Shown: positions 1 through 11,859, numbered from the stretch's first letter. The stretch: DNA of 30,794 nucleotides from Dissophora ornata (GCA_025201705.1 MU616851.1:1-30794), one strand, 5' to 3'. Notes: generated by a model from the letters alone, not told the origin. A program made the numbers and translations.

Positions 1-102
1 GGGGAGGGTGGAAGCGTTTTTGTTGTCCATTCGATTCTGCTACACGCGCCACCGAAAGTCATAAGAAAAAAACAGAACTAAGCAGGGGAGATGAGATGGA
101 GA

Positions 103-3071
103 TCATTTGTGGGCCTTAGGACGCTTGAGAGAGAAGCGAGAGGTAGTGTTGGATGTATGAAGTGGTCTTTTATCCTGATGGTATTGACTCAGTGGCACCG
201 CCTTATTACTGATATCCACCAGCGGATGGCGATCGAAGGAATCAGGAGTTCTTCTTGTTGATGATCGTTCCTCGAGAGTCAGCAGGACATCGTTTCCTTG
301 TGCAGGTGTTGGTGCTTGAACGGGGCCATGTCCGCAAGGTCGCATAGACATAAAGTCTTTGATCGATTTTTGAACCAGACGTGAGGACGCCACAGGAGTT
401 CTGGATGTATCATTCCTCTTGTGCTGAGCCATAAAAGGCAGTTCGGTGTCGACGGAAAATGATGATGAGCTGGTGGTCTGATGCTGAGGATCTTGCCGCC
501 CCAATAATCCCAGTGCAGCACTCCCACTGATTCGCTGGAGAGTTGACCGTTGGGAGGAATCTTTGGGTACGGACTTCGGCGATTCCTGATCGAGAGTTGC
601 TGTCATGATTGCAGGATCAAGTCGTGATAGCCCAGAGTTACTGACCTCAAGCTCTCCAGGCGAGTCTTCATCTGGAGTAATGGAGGACAATGGAGGGATA
701 GCATGGAGACCAAGTTGTGGTAGCGGAAATCGCAGTGCGGAGTCGGAGGTGCCTCCATCCTGAGGAAGAGGTGTGACCTCTTGGAGTGTGAGCGACGTAC
801 TGACTTTGATATCAAGACGTAGTTTTGACCTCATATTCCGCAATTCTTCTTCCCATCTTCTCGAAAAAGTGTTAGTTGTTTCATTCTCGGAAATTTGTCC
901 GACATCATATCAACACCGGAGCTTACCCATCTTTCAATGAATCTGTGTCGTTGATCAATTTCCATAGAATTGTGCACAAAATCTGCGCAGCCCACTTTGG
1001 CTTGAACGGTGCTTTGGAGATATTAAATGCAGTCGCATCGTTGAACTCAAACATGATCCGTTTCGCCATGTTGAGTTCCGTTTTCATGAGTAGGATGGTG
1101 TCGAAATCATATATGTCGGTGTTGATATTTCGATCAATATCTAGCCTCCATGTCGGCTTCATTCCGGTAACAAGCGACCGTCCTTGGCACAGTTCTAGAT
1201 AATACCGGAATTTTTCGTATGACCACAATACTGTTCGGTGCTCCATCCCAGTTCTCCTCCGTTTATACATGAATAATCCGTATTTTCCCCTCATGTCAAT
1301 GTCTCTTGGCCGTCTTTTGACTTCTGCCTCATCGAATCCACCACAATTCACCATCGTCTCCAGGCTGTCAAGGATTTTGTCAGCCCATTTCGTGCCCTCC
1401 ACCATTTCCGTCGCCAAAAATCATGCAGAAAGTCTCGGCGCTCCCGGGTGTTTCGTTTCCAGAATAAACTAAAGTTAAGTATGGAGTCAGACGTATTAAT
1501 ATTAATAATACTTACATTTTGAGACAAAAGAGAGGAAAGAACAAATACTAACGAGTTGCATCGCAAACATGACACCACTAATATTTGATCAGGGTGGCTG
1601 TAATCGAGAGAAGCACCGTCCTTGAATTGTGTACGGTCAATGAAACAACGAGCTCGAGAGTCCGCACCGATGTCGTGGCATGTTTGATTCCCACACCAAA
1701 AACAACTTGGCTTAGAATCTGCAGCCTAGTCTTGAAGCGCCACAAATACTAGAGGATCAAACTCGAGAGTTCCGACACAAAATCCTCGCGCAATGGTCGT
1801 AACATAGGCCATCATGGCCACCTCCTTGCTTTTGAAATCTCCAGGTCGGTCGCGAAGTTTGTGGTTAGCCCAATCTCGTACCTGTGACGGAAATCCGTTT
1901 TTCAGGGATAACTTGTACAAGCACTTCTTGCATTTTCGTGCAATTTTCTGGGGATTCTTTCCGTTCTTACTGACTCGAGATTGAATGTATGTGTTCTCCC
2001 TGGTGAGTTTCACCCCACAATCAATTCCCTCACAATACTTGTTGCTGAACAGTTGATCTACAGTTGCCTGGATGACCAACAAGTTCAGCACATGTACTTT
2101 CCACACCGAAGTTTTCCCTGACAGATATGGCGAACTATCAAGGCGAAAGCAATAATCATTAGTATAACGCTTAACAAGTGGAAAGTAACTTATATATGAT
2201 CAGATACCAATAGGGTGTATACCTTTTCCTTTTGACGGAGGTTGTAACAAGCGAGGCAGAAATCCCACAGTTGCAAATGTAGCTCACCGCTACTTTGCCG
2301 ACTTGTGCCTGCGGTTCTCCATGAAACATAATCGCCGCAGATTATGCACCCCTGGTCTTTCGGTATATTGGACTTGATACGGTAGCCTTCGTTGGCGATC
2401 TTCTCATAGTCAGTCTTTTGGCCGGCGGTTAGCTCTGTCATCGTATCCGCCCAAAAGACCGGAGTAACCTTCCGCCCATCAATCTATGCAAAAGGATTGC
2501 AAGGAGGTAAGCGTTTAGATTATTGTCTGCAACATCAGATGCGGTTGCCAATCAAAGAGAAAGTATGTACAGTACATCGCCTTTACAAATCCGTCGACAT
2601 CCAAATATGCATCGGCTGCGAACAGAACATTCTCTTCGTGGGTCTGCACGCCGGTGATCACAGTGATGAGCCAAACTAGAAACGATGAAATTAGTTAGAC
2701 CTGTGCGTGCAATATTATGCATAGCAAATAAAACACTATGACAGTCTTTACCATTGGATAATTTGTTGATACAAATGGGAAGTTTTGATGCCACTGGCTC
2801 TTCATCCGTGCCACGTACTTTTGCCTTTGCAAAGCTTTTGGTGTTCGCGGCAACCATGTTTCGAAAAAAAAATTGCCTTGCATTCGCCTTTGCCACATTC
2901 GCCTTTGCCACATTCAAAGGGCCGATGTACGTCGTTCACATGTGCGTTATACTCCTGTCTGTCATGAAAGGTGTCTCCACATTCTTGTCCCAGAACAACT
3001 TCATACTTGCACACGAGGTAAGCATGAACCGCCTTGATGTGCCGGTTAAGAACCACGTCCGTGGGGAACAT
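103..3071 (-). pseudogene. Decayed multi-exon gene: C2H2 fingers plus Cys/His nuclease-like motifs
   Basis: No named family recognised. Reading leftwards, the likely exons are about 3071-2819, 2675-2587, 2483-2223, 2134-1553, 1468-927 and 859-103, separated by GT..AG introns. The first exon encodes C2H2-like fingers (CPKMFPTDVVLNRHIKAVH, then a second and a Cys-rich third). Later exons hold paired cysteines (CIICG...CLAC; CFWCGNQTC...CLRC) and two IDR-type segments (CFIDRTQ and LDIDRNI followed by YDFDTILLM and ELN). These resemble the HNH/His-Me-finger pattern in which an IDR motif is followed by an N-[IV] motif; that assignment is inference. The last exon is Ser/Thr/Pro-rich with a basic tail. 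The gene appears broken: an in-frame TAG at 1726-1728 sits between two clearly coding stretches, the frame switches at a T5 run on the minus strand (1416-1420), and the 2223/2134 splice join is out of phase. The 5' end is unresolved. It could be a live gene with sequencing errors, but three separate defects favour decay. Confidence 0.5.
2880..2915 (-). repeat. Short tandem repeat inside the third zinc finger
   Basis: A 15-nt unit encoding C-G-K-G-E is present about twice in tandem within the last finger of the decayed zinc-finger gene, giving CGKGECGKGEC. It probably arose by slippage and lengthens the cysteine spacing of that finger. Confidence 0.5.
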
Positions 3072-3237
3072 TTTTGGGCATATTTCTCTGCTCTTGGTTT
3101 TGTGTGGTCAGCGGATCGTCTTTGGCAGGTGGACAGCTTTGTTGTGACCCTACACAGTTCTCGGAGACGTTGAAAGAAGCCTTCTCCTCTCCTGCACATG
3201 CTCCGACTATTTCAGGAACAAAATACCATGCAAACAC

Positions 3238-3576
3238 ATGTATTTGGTTGCAAGGGTCTTCGACATTTTCGAAATCAGATACACACCGGATCCGGAGCCA
3301 GATCAAAATAGTGTGGCCAACAACAGCTACGTTTCGAAAGGTCCAGACAACATGAGTAAGGACTACCCTCCTGTTCCAGCCTTTATTCCTCCGATTGTTC
3401 GGTTACTGATACACGTGCAACGAGCCCAGGAACTGGGGAAGAGAAAGCATGAGGAGGAGATTGCAGAGGCTTTCGATGAGTGTAATGTAAGGCTCAGGGA
3501 GCTCTGGGTGAGAATGGGCGAATATATTCTCAAAGAAGGGAGTAGGAAGTGCACCAGATTGGTCGTTATTCGGTGA
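3238..3576 (+). CDS. Possible small hypothetical protein
   Basis: An open frame of 112 codons lies in the gap between the decayed zinc-finger gene and the BRPF-like gene. Its second half (from the internal ATG at 3352, 74 codons) reads like a real protein: a Pro-rich start followed by an amphipathic, Glu/Arg/Lys-rich helix of about 40 residues (HVQRAQELGKRKHEEEIAEA onward) with few rare or low-complexity residues. I recognise no domain, and no clear promoter or splice sites support it. The minus-strand frame over the same bases has no motif. It could be a short gene, a relic exon, or chance. Confidence 0.25.
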   Translation: MYLVARVFDIFEIRYTPDPEPDQNSVANNSYVSKGPDNMSKDYPPVPAFIPPIVRLLIHVQRAQELGKRKHEEEIAEAFDECNVRLRELWVRMGEYILKEGSRKCTRLVVIR

Positions 3577-3856
3577 CGTAATTCTCTCGCCCGTTGTCCT
3601 GGAAGATCGCGAAAGGACGGGCTACTCCAGGGCGTTCTCACAATTTGTGAAGCCATTCCTTTGAGCCATCCTCATTTCGCACTCCCTCTATCTCTCTCAC
3701 TCAAACTCTCACCCCTCAACTCCCTCTCTCGCTCTCGCCCCTTTCGCACGGCCGAGGCTGGTCAAGACATCACCGCTCCTCGCCCAGTGTGTCTAAAGTC
3801 ACCTACAATCGCCTGCAGCCACCAACGACCGCAAAGGCCACTGCGCTAATACAGTC
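3577..3856 (+). promoter_or_regulatory. Leader of the BRPF-like gene
   Basis: This stretch has no convincing coding frame. It contains a long pyrimidine-rich track around 3680-3750, the kind of C/T-rich leader seen upstream of several genes in this window, and ends at the ATG at 3857. No TATA box is evident. Confidence 0.35.
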
Positions 3857-6800
3857 ATGCCTCACACGAATCCACCACCATTCATGCCCCGCTTGGAGCC
3901 ACCAGAGTCGGATTCTTGGTACGCCAAGGTTAAGTATGTCCTTCTGCCAGACATTTCTGCTTGCTGACATCTAATTCCATGCTCAGTGCCCACCATGTCA
4001 ATTCCGCAACCGCGCCGACTGTTACTTCATTGCTTCGCACTGGACTGACATTTGGTATTGCATTTCATCGCTAGAGCGTTACCGTTCAATTCACCAAACT
4101 TTGACTGCATCCTGCCTGGCTGCCCAAACTCCTACCAGACGAAGCAGGGACTGGAGCGCCACTTCGCATCTATTCACATGCCCAGGAATAACATACCAGC
4201 AAAACATTCTCGGGTGGATGTCCGACCGGTAGTCGGACCGTCCAGTAACCAATACACCGCCACCAGCAGAAGAAGCAGCACAGGGATTCGGAAAGGGCGC
4301 TTGAAATCGCATCGCAAAGGAAGGCCACCTGGCTCTGGACATAGGGCTCGCCTCAAGCAGCAGGAGCTACAGCGAGCCCTCGACCATGCCTTGGGCGAGG
4401 AACACAACATTCATCAACTTCCGGATCACCATCTAAATCACTCACTCTTGGCCAACCACCCAGCCTCTGCACGACACGACTATGGTGGTGATGATGAGAA
4501 CAAGCCAAGAGAAGAGCGCTCGTATATCGAGTTCTTTCCATTCCTCAGCACATCCTTGAGGCTCGACATAGTGGATGCTACACCAGTTCCTGCTGCCACA
4601 AGTGCAGTCACAGACCGGATACCAGCTCCAAATAGTGAACACCCAGCGAAAGAGACAGGCGGGAGCGCAGTAGTCAAGACAGAAGGCAAGGATGTCGAGA
4701 TGGCGAACAATACGTCGGATAAGAAGGACTTCTCCAGCAATCAAATTTCGCATACAACAGCGGAAGATGTATTCCACGACTCGAATGAAGCTCTTTCACA
4801 GGGGGTCCCGAATGACGATCTTACGAACGACGCCTCGTCACCTTTAACAGTGGATGCAAAAGACACGAGCGAGGTTCAGTGCAATGACTCTAACTTTGAG
4901 GACAATCTGGATGGCGATGCAACTTCAGAACGTGATGTGTTTTTTGATGCGAAAGGATTCACCGAGGCCGAGGTAGAGTCGATTAACAAGGCGACCACAC
5001 AACCAGGCAATATCCACTCTACGCGCGATAGTCACTTGGTCGTCGGAGGTGTGGCGGATGGAGTCGAAGCTATGGACACAGATCAGGAGACCAGAACCTC
5101 ATCTGGCATTGCGGCTGATCATAAAGGAGAGAGAGATGCCAGCCCAAATGTGTTCACTGTACAGGATGATGCCCCAAAGCCCACCGACATTGAGAAGCAG
5201 GCCCCGAGCTCAAAAAATGGTGAGCAGCCACGAGCTCTCACATCGAGAAAAACGCCTTCTGGACCTTCTGCGGCGACTGTACTTGAGCCCAAGACGCCAA
5301 TGGCATTGCTTCCCAAGTCGTCATTTAGATTGATACCACGGGAAGATGACGACCTTGAAGAGTACCATTTACCTGCCGGTCATAATGTGCGATATATCGG
5401 TGAGTAGCCAATTCTAACAGTAGCTTGAGGACTTACACATTCATCAGTGGTATGCGTTGGCGACGTATTAATCCTATCTATGACTGGTTATAGAGCCGAC
5501 AGAGACAGAGCTTGCAGAGCGTGTGGAGTATGATATGGATGAGCAAGGTATGATGGCCTTATGAGAGACATAGATCTGCTAATGATGTAGCAAGCTTAGA
5601 AGTGCTTAGACAACTGACCCGTCCATTGCGCTCCATACCGCTTCGCAATATCAGATGAATTCTGGCTCAGAGAAATCAACGAAGAACGTCGAAAGCAAGA
5701 CCTTGGAGAGGTTACTTCTTCAATGTTTGAAAAGATCATTGACCGACTTGAAAAAGAGTGGTTCGACTTGGTAAGCACATGCTATTTGTTATATATCTGC
5801 CATATGAGCGCTGATTTTCCAAGGAGCCGATACTCACACCCGAAGATTTCTCACGAACAATCGTTCTAGACCAAAAACATCCCAAAGACCACAGAAAACC
5901 TGCCACCGGAAGACTCCGCATGCAACATTTGCGATGATGGCGAGTGCGAGAACAGCAATGCGATTGTTTTCTGCGATGGCTGTAACCTAGCAGTGCATCA
6001 AGGTATGCTAGCAGGCGACTAGTTGTAGCGCGTGGAATATTCTCAAACGTAATCTTTTCAAGATGACTAAGACAATTCGCCGATGAACACCATTCATAGA
6101 CTGTTATGGAATACCCTATATCCCGGAAGGTCAATGGCTCTGCCGTAAATGCATGCTATCGCCTCAGATGCCAGTGTCGTGCATATTTTGTCCTGGGGAA
6201 GGAGGTGCATTCAAGCAGACGACCAACAGTCGATGGGCTCACCTTTTGTGCGCGAGCTGGATCCCAGAAGTTGGCGTAGCGAATACTGTTTACATGGAAC
6301 CTATCGACAACATCGACAAGATCCCCGCTAGCCGCTGGAAGCTGACGTGCTATATCTGCAAGCTTCGGATGGGTGCTTGCATTCAGTGCGAAACCAAAAA
6401 TTGCTTCCGCGCGTTCCACGTAACCTGTGCACGGAAGGCACATCTGTATATGAAATCGAAGTTATCCAAGGCCTCTAACTCTGGAGGAGAGGTTTTAGTC
6501 TACCGTGCCCATTGCCATAAGCATACACCGGTACGTGTTAGGGCCTTGCCGTGTTAGCATGGATGATTTGTTTCTTTCCTAGAAGTTATTTATTGAGGTT
6601 GTTGTCATTGCCATTCGCCCTCTCTATAGCGAGATTACAAAGGGCATGTCGATATTGCTGGTGCAGCTGCAGTGTTCGCACACAAAGGCATTAAGAAGAA
6701 ACGCGCCAAGATCCGCGTTTTGGATGACGACAGCGACGACCCGGACTACGGGAGAAGTGACGATGATGACGGGTCTATCCAACGGCGATCCTCGATATCC

Positions 6801-9800
6801 AATGGCGACAAAGGAGCCACATCATCTCATGCAGCCTCCCAGTCTCTTGGTGGATCCAGGACATCAAAAGCAGCATTGGCCCATCAAAAGCACTACACTC
6901 CCGGTGCTCCATTGGCACCCATGTTCATTGTTAACCGCCTGCTTCCGTTCGTGAGCAAGCTAGGGGCCAAAACACCTGCGCTGCGAAAAGCCTCCGCTCT
7001 GAACTTTATCTATACTATCTGCAAATACTGGTCGCTCAAACGGGAATCACGGCGTGGTGCTCCACTACTGAAACGACTACATCTCGAACCGTGGACAGCA
7101 TCTGCGTCAGCTCACCGACAAACGGAGGAGGAAAAGTTGAAAAAACTTCAAACACAGGTTCTCTTGCGTGGCGATCTCGAAAAGGTTCGGATGCTTGCAG
7201 AGCTCGTGAGGAAGCGTGAGAGGGCCAAGCTGAAGCGCCAGGAGTTTCAAAATCGCTATCTGTGCAAAATTATGTTCCCTCTTAAGACAATCCTCGAAGA
7301 CACACTGGCGGAACTGGAGAAGTAAGTGTCGAATGGGCGCATGTGGCCTGGGATTGTCTCTTCTTTTTGGGCAGGCCAACTAACCCAGTTTATCGTTTGG
7401 TCTCACTAGGCTGGACAAAGCAAAGTACTTTGCGTATCCAATCTCTGCTGAGGAGGTCAAGGACTACCACGATGTCATCAAGGACCCCGTATGCTTCCAA
7501 ACAATGAACGAGAAACTTGCTGCCCATCATTACCAAACTGTCGAAGAGTTTACCGTAAGTGTGTTTTCTTACCTTGTGTCCTGCCATATTCATGAGAGTC
7601 AAACCGCAACTAACCAAAGACTTCATTCGTCCCCAATCCCCCAACCTTTTTTTTAAACCCGTAGGATGATGCCCGACGTATTTACCACAACTGCCTGACT
7701 TATAACAAAGTGGATACGCCCTACTATCGAGCTGCGACTCGGCAGTTGAAGCTGGCAGAGGCGCATCTTCAGAAGGCAAAGGATGACTATGAACATATGG
7801 AAATCGACCCACACACAGGATTCTTGGATGTACCCATCGACCCAGAAATTTTTACCTATAATCTGATACCCTTCCAGAGGTCTGATGATGAAATGAAACC
7901 ACCAACGCAGGATATGCGGCTAGCAGGAGCTACCCGTGCAGAGATGACTTCGTCAAAGTCTAAGCGCAGAGACACTTCCATAGACCTTCCCAGGATCCCT
8001 GCTGTCGTTGCGCGATCTCTTCGGGTTACTTCAGGGAGAACGGCTCAAGCTGTGGGATCGTCATCCCTGACTTCAAGTACATCTACATCTAAGGCACCTC
8101 TGGATATCAACCGAGCGTTGAATCAGACGGCTGGCTTCCGTGCACCAAGCAGATCCGGGTCAAGACCAGAGGCGCCAAAGCTCAAAACAGCAACCCTGAC
8201 GAGAGCTGATGTGGCCAAGGCTCGACTGACTGCGAATGAGGGTGGAATGCGAGTAGATCTTGGCGAGGATGAGTTGCTGGAGAAGCTGAAGCTGAAATCG
8301 AAAAAGTCAAGGTCATTAGCTGTGAGCTTGCAATCTCGACTTAAGCCTTCGATCGTTGACAAGGTCGTGGAGGTGATCAACAAGCCTGCTCCAAAGGGAT
8401 GGGCATATGTGGTTGTTGAAGGAGAAGAGGACACAACAGATGAAGAGGACGAGACGGAATCCAACCAGCCCGACATGGATTCGGAGACAGAACAGGCGAT
8501 AAAAGCCAAAGAAGAAGCTAGCATGAGACGCCGAGAAGAGAGGCATGCGTTGGCTCTGAAAAAGAAGCTGGCAAAGGAGAAGAAGGCGAAAGCCAGGGCA
8601 GAGGCGTATGCTCGCACCAAAGCCAGCAAGGCTCTTGTCGCTGCGGGTGGGGCTGAGTCCGGCCAGCTTTTATCAATGGGAAGCGGAGAGCCAGCCGCGA
8701 AGGGTAACCATACTGCGACTGAGGCGATATCCCTGGGCGGGCAGTCGAATGATAACAGCAGACACACCAAATCGAAATCCAGGAGGTCCCAGCCCAACCG
8801 TTCAAAGGAGGCGGGAAATTTAGGGGCAGATGCAACCGAACATGAGTCGAATGGAGCGTCCGGAGAAGGAGCCATGGCTGGTGACACAAACAATATCGAC
8901 ACGCATGAGTTGCTACCAAGCGAGCGCCCAGTGAAGGATAAACGAAGACATGTGGACGTTGAGACAGGTGCTGTGGCCATTGGCTTCGCGGACTTGGATA
9001 TTGGCGATGCAAACCAAGTAGACGCTGAGAGCCGCAATGGACTAGAGGATGCGGGAGATACCGATGACTTAATGGAGGACGAATCGGCGATGGACGCTGA
9101 GCCCCCAAGGAAGCGTCAGAAGAGGCTTGGTCCAGGGAGAGTAGCCGTCAAAGATACACCGGAAGACGAATCCCCGGCAGGCAGCACTCGTCGTCTGCGG
9201 TCGACGGAGGCTGTCCCAGTGGCGCCAGCAGCCTTGGGGTCACGACGAGGAAGTTCTGCGAGTCAACGAGTCGCTTCCAAGGGCGTCGGCGACACTGCTG
9301 GTGAGTCATGACCACATATCGCCGTACGACCCTTTCCCAACCTCCCAGATATATCTTGCACCCTGGAGACACCGCCAGCAGTGGCATGTATTTTTAACGT
9401 AGACTAATAACATATTTTTCATCATCTATTGTGCTGTGCTGCCTTTGTTTGATAATCTCTATATTTGTCGATATCTTGCGTAAATAACCCCCCTCTAAAC
9501 CAAGCAGCAAGGAGACGACCAAGTGAAATCTCGGAGGGTGCGCCGAAGAAGCAAAGGTCTGATCGGCACAGCGGGCCACTCTCCTACGGGGCCTTAGTAT
9601 GGGCCAAGATGGAGGGGTTCCCATGGTTTCCAGCGGAGGTAACCCAAGACGAATGAGACGGTTCAGGCTTCATGACATGGAGGCTGCAAGCTTAACACAG
9701 CTGTTCAACTACGATAGGTGATGGATCCGAGGGGGCCGAATGTTCCAGCGCAAGCCCTGGAGATGATGAGAGATGGCCAAGGTGTCCATCTGGTCCAGTT

Positions 9801-10023
9801 TTTCGATCTGCGTGAGCGAGGTGAGCGTGGCAGGTCGTGGTATTGGGTAGCAACGGCACAAGTATTACCGCTGGGCGTGGACCTGGACGAAGATCGCAAG
9901 CGAGTCCGTCTCAAGGCAGGTTGGAACCCGAAGCGGCGCAAAACGGTCAAGCAAGCCTATGTCGATGCCTGTCAGCTGAAGCGAATCGACCCCAGCCTCG
10001 TGCTGGCAGAGAACTCCACATAG
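3857..10023 (+). CDS. NTO1: BRPF/NTO1-type PHD-bromodomain-PWWP chromatin scaffold
   Basis: Scaffold of a MYST-type histone acetyltransferase complex (BRPF1/2/3 in animals, Nto1 of NuA3 in yeast); nuclear. My exons are 3857-3933, 4075-5399, 5494-5547, 5655-5770, 5870-6002, 6100-6530, 6630-7321, 7410-7554, 7665-9300, 9508-9638 and 9718-10023; all phases close and the total is 1681 codons. In order: C2H2 finger (residues 37-60, C-x4-C-x12-H-x4-H), AT-hook-like KGRPPG (~107-112), long disordered acidic region, EPL-like segment RYIEPTE...EYDMDE (~467-490), PHD1 (CNIC...[12 protein letters not shown], ~542-585), zinc knuckle, PHD2 (to ~710), bromodomain with HNCLTYN (~940-1020), charged low-complexity linker, and a C-terminal PWWP domain ([18 protein letters not shown], from ~1563). 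Yeast Nto1 lacks the bromodomain and PWWP, so this is the animal-like full form. The first splice junction is the least certain part. Confidence 0.93.
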
Positions 10024-10101
10024 CGCATTAAAGGATATAAACGACAACGTACTAGCATAGACTGCCTATCTATAGCGTGGTATACGTGTATTAATCTACG
10101 A

Positions 10102-11859
10102 TCAGCTCATCTTCTCAAGGATACCCTCAAGAACACTAGCCGAGAGAGGGATGTATAGGATCTCCACGCCATCCGCCCCCTTCTTCGAGTGCACGATGCG
10201 GTGGTCTCGAAACTCTGTAAGTTGTGTTCTAAAGGTCACCGCATTACTGACAAGAAAGTTTTCCTGGCACTCCTTGAATAGCGTATTGTACGCCATGCCC
10301 CAATCCACTTGATTCTTACTTCCCACACCTATAGCGCCTCCTTGGACAGCATCCCTTTCGGCTTGGATCTGGTGCTCCGCCAGGATCTTGAATAAACCCC
10401 TGCCGTTTGTTGTCAAACTCGCCAGCACAAATTGGATACCTCTCGGTCCTAGCTCGCCCTGCCGGACCATAATCGAGTTTTCAAAGCTCGTCTCTGTCAA
10501 GTACGGCCTGAAAGTTGTGAGCTCGTGCCAGATCCAACGGAAGCGTGACACCTTGACGGCGTCCCAAAGAATGTTGGTGTTGATGTGGTCCATCGAGGCC
10601 ACTAGGTGGATTTGCGGACACGACGCCAGAAGGCTGAGCGCAGACTGAGTCTTTTCCGACCGTAGACTTGAGCCGTCAATGTTGTGGATCAGGAGATAGA
10701 GTTTCGTGATCGCACGATCTGGCTGCGAAAAGTAGGCGTGGATGAACGCGATTTGTTCCTGTAGCGTCCCTGTCGGCCCTGTATATTGCAATGCTGTAGT
10801 GCTGATTTTGTCAAGAATTTCCTTCACCGTCAGCGTTGGAAAATATCCATTAACAATAATCAGGGGTGCATCCGTGAGGATTGAGGTCGCAAACTTTGTG
10901 AGCAACGCCCGCTTGGAGCCATAGCCGTAAATCAAGAGGTTGAATCCAGACATGAGCTCAAAGTACCACTGCGGAAACTGTTCCTCGTATAGGAGCATCA
11001 ACATCTCCATCTCCTTGGAATGCTTTGCCGGTGCGCGCTTGATGGCCTGAATAAAGTCGGCGTGTTCTAGCGTGGGCAATTTCGAAAGCGTATTATTGGA
11101 AGTTTTGGATTGCTGATACAGATCCTGAAAGTAGCGCTCAGCACCCATCTCATCCTCCTCAAAGAATGACTTTTGAGGTTCGTTCGCATCGTGAATGGTG
11201 GTATCGTCAATGAAATCGTCCTGCTTCTCTGTCTGATCGTCCTCCGAATCGCTCACTTCTTCCGAATCTTGATCCTCTCCGTCCTCTTCTCCCGAGCTCG
11301 CCTTGTTCATTCTTGACACTGTTCTTGTAAACCGTCTTCGTTTAGCCTCCCGTTCTACCGCTGTTGTGGAGGCTTTAGTGCCTTTCATTTCGCGCGCCGC
11401 TGCTCCATTCTGCTGCTGCTGTTGTTGTGGTTGCGGCTGATATTGCTGTTCGATCAGGGATTTGAGTCCTGTGGGCTTGCGCTGAGATTGGAATCCAAAG
11501 ACCTCTCGACCTCGTACATGTCGAGCGCCGACTACTTCAGGGTCCCCCAGAGGATCTGCCATTGCAAATATGGTGCCTCCCTGCGTGGGTACAGTTGCGC
11601 TCGGCAAGAAGACGTCCTGCAGTGCAGCAGAGCTTTGTGCCTCCTCCTGCGAATCTTTTTGTTTGACAGAGGTGTTGCGGATTATCTCTACTGTCAGACC
11701 CGACTGGATGCCGATCCTTCGCTTGCGAGTAATGCTGCTACCGACTGTCTTTTTGAGACGCTTTGCAAGGGCAGACTCCCGCTCCGCATCCTGCGCCGAG
11801 ACCTGGCAGCTGATATGAGTAGGGATCTCATCATTGCCCTGGTACACGAGGTAAGCCAT
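10102..11859 (-). CDS. ORC2: Origin recognition complex subunit 2
   Basis: Subunit of the six-part complex that marks replication origins and loads the MCM helicase in the nucleus. It is a single uninterrupted frame of 585 codons, close to the usual ORC2 length (~580-620). The first ~240 residues are a disordered, charged tail with a Gln run (QPQPQQQQQQN) and an acidic Glu/Asp/Ser stretch. The conserved part begins at RYFQDLYQQSK and shows the ORC2 signature FNLLIYGYGSKRALL (~residue 303-318), the degenerate nucleotide-binding core of the family, then LIIVNGYFP and LYLLIHNIDG, with a winged-helix-like C-terminus. It ends only 78 bp from the stop of the convergent BRPF-like gene. I took the first ATG of the frame; the N-terminus is not conserved enough to test it. 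Confidence 0.95.
   Translation of the reverse strand: MAYLVYQGNDEIPTHISCQVSAQDAERESALAKRLKKTVGSSITRKRRIGIQSGLTVEIIRNTSVKQKDSQEEAQSSAALQDVFLPSATVPTQGGTIFAMADPLGDPEVVGARHVRGREVFGFQSQRKPTGLKSLIEQQYQPQPQQQQQQNGAAAREMKGTKASTTAVEREAKRRRFTRTVSRMNKASSGEEDGEDQDSEEVSDSEDDQTEKQDDFIDDTTIHDANEPQKSFFEEDEMGAERYFQDLYQQSKTSNNTLSKLPTLEHADFIQAIKRAPAKHSKEMEMLMLLYEEQFPQWYFELMSGFNLLIYGYGSKRALLTKFATSILTDAPLIIVNGYFPTLTVKEILDKISTTALQYTGPTGTLQEQIAFIHAYFSQPDRAITKLYLLIHNIDGSSLRSEKTQSALSLLASCPQIHLVASMDHINTNILWDAVKVSRFRWIWHELTTFRPYLTETSFENSIMVRQGELGPRGIQFVLASLTTNGRGLFKILAEHQIQAERDAVQGGAIGVGSKNQVDWGMAYNTLFKECQENFLVSNAVTFRTQLTEFRDHRIVHSKKGADGVEILYIPLSASVLEGILEKMS

Noticed and set aside
2497..3173. Plus-strand frames across the decayed zinc-finger gene
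   Set aside because: The minus-strand exons show C2H2 spacing and splice sites; the plus frames have no motifs.
8123..9037. Long (304-codon) minus-strand frame
   Set aside because: It is the antisense shadow of the charged linker of the BRPF-like gene, rich in Ser/Phe/Ala as expected from reversed Lys/Glu/Asp codons.
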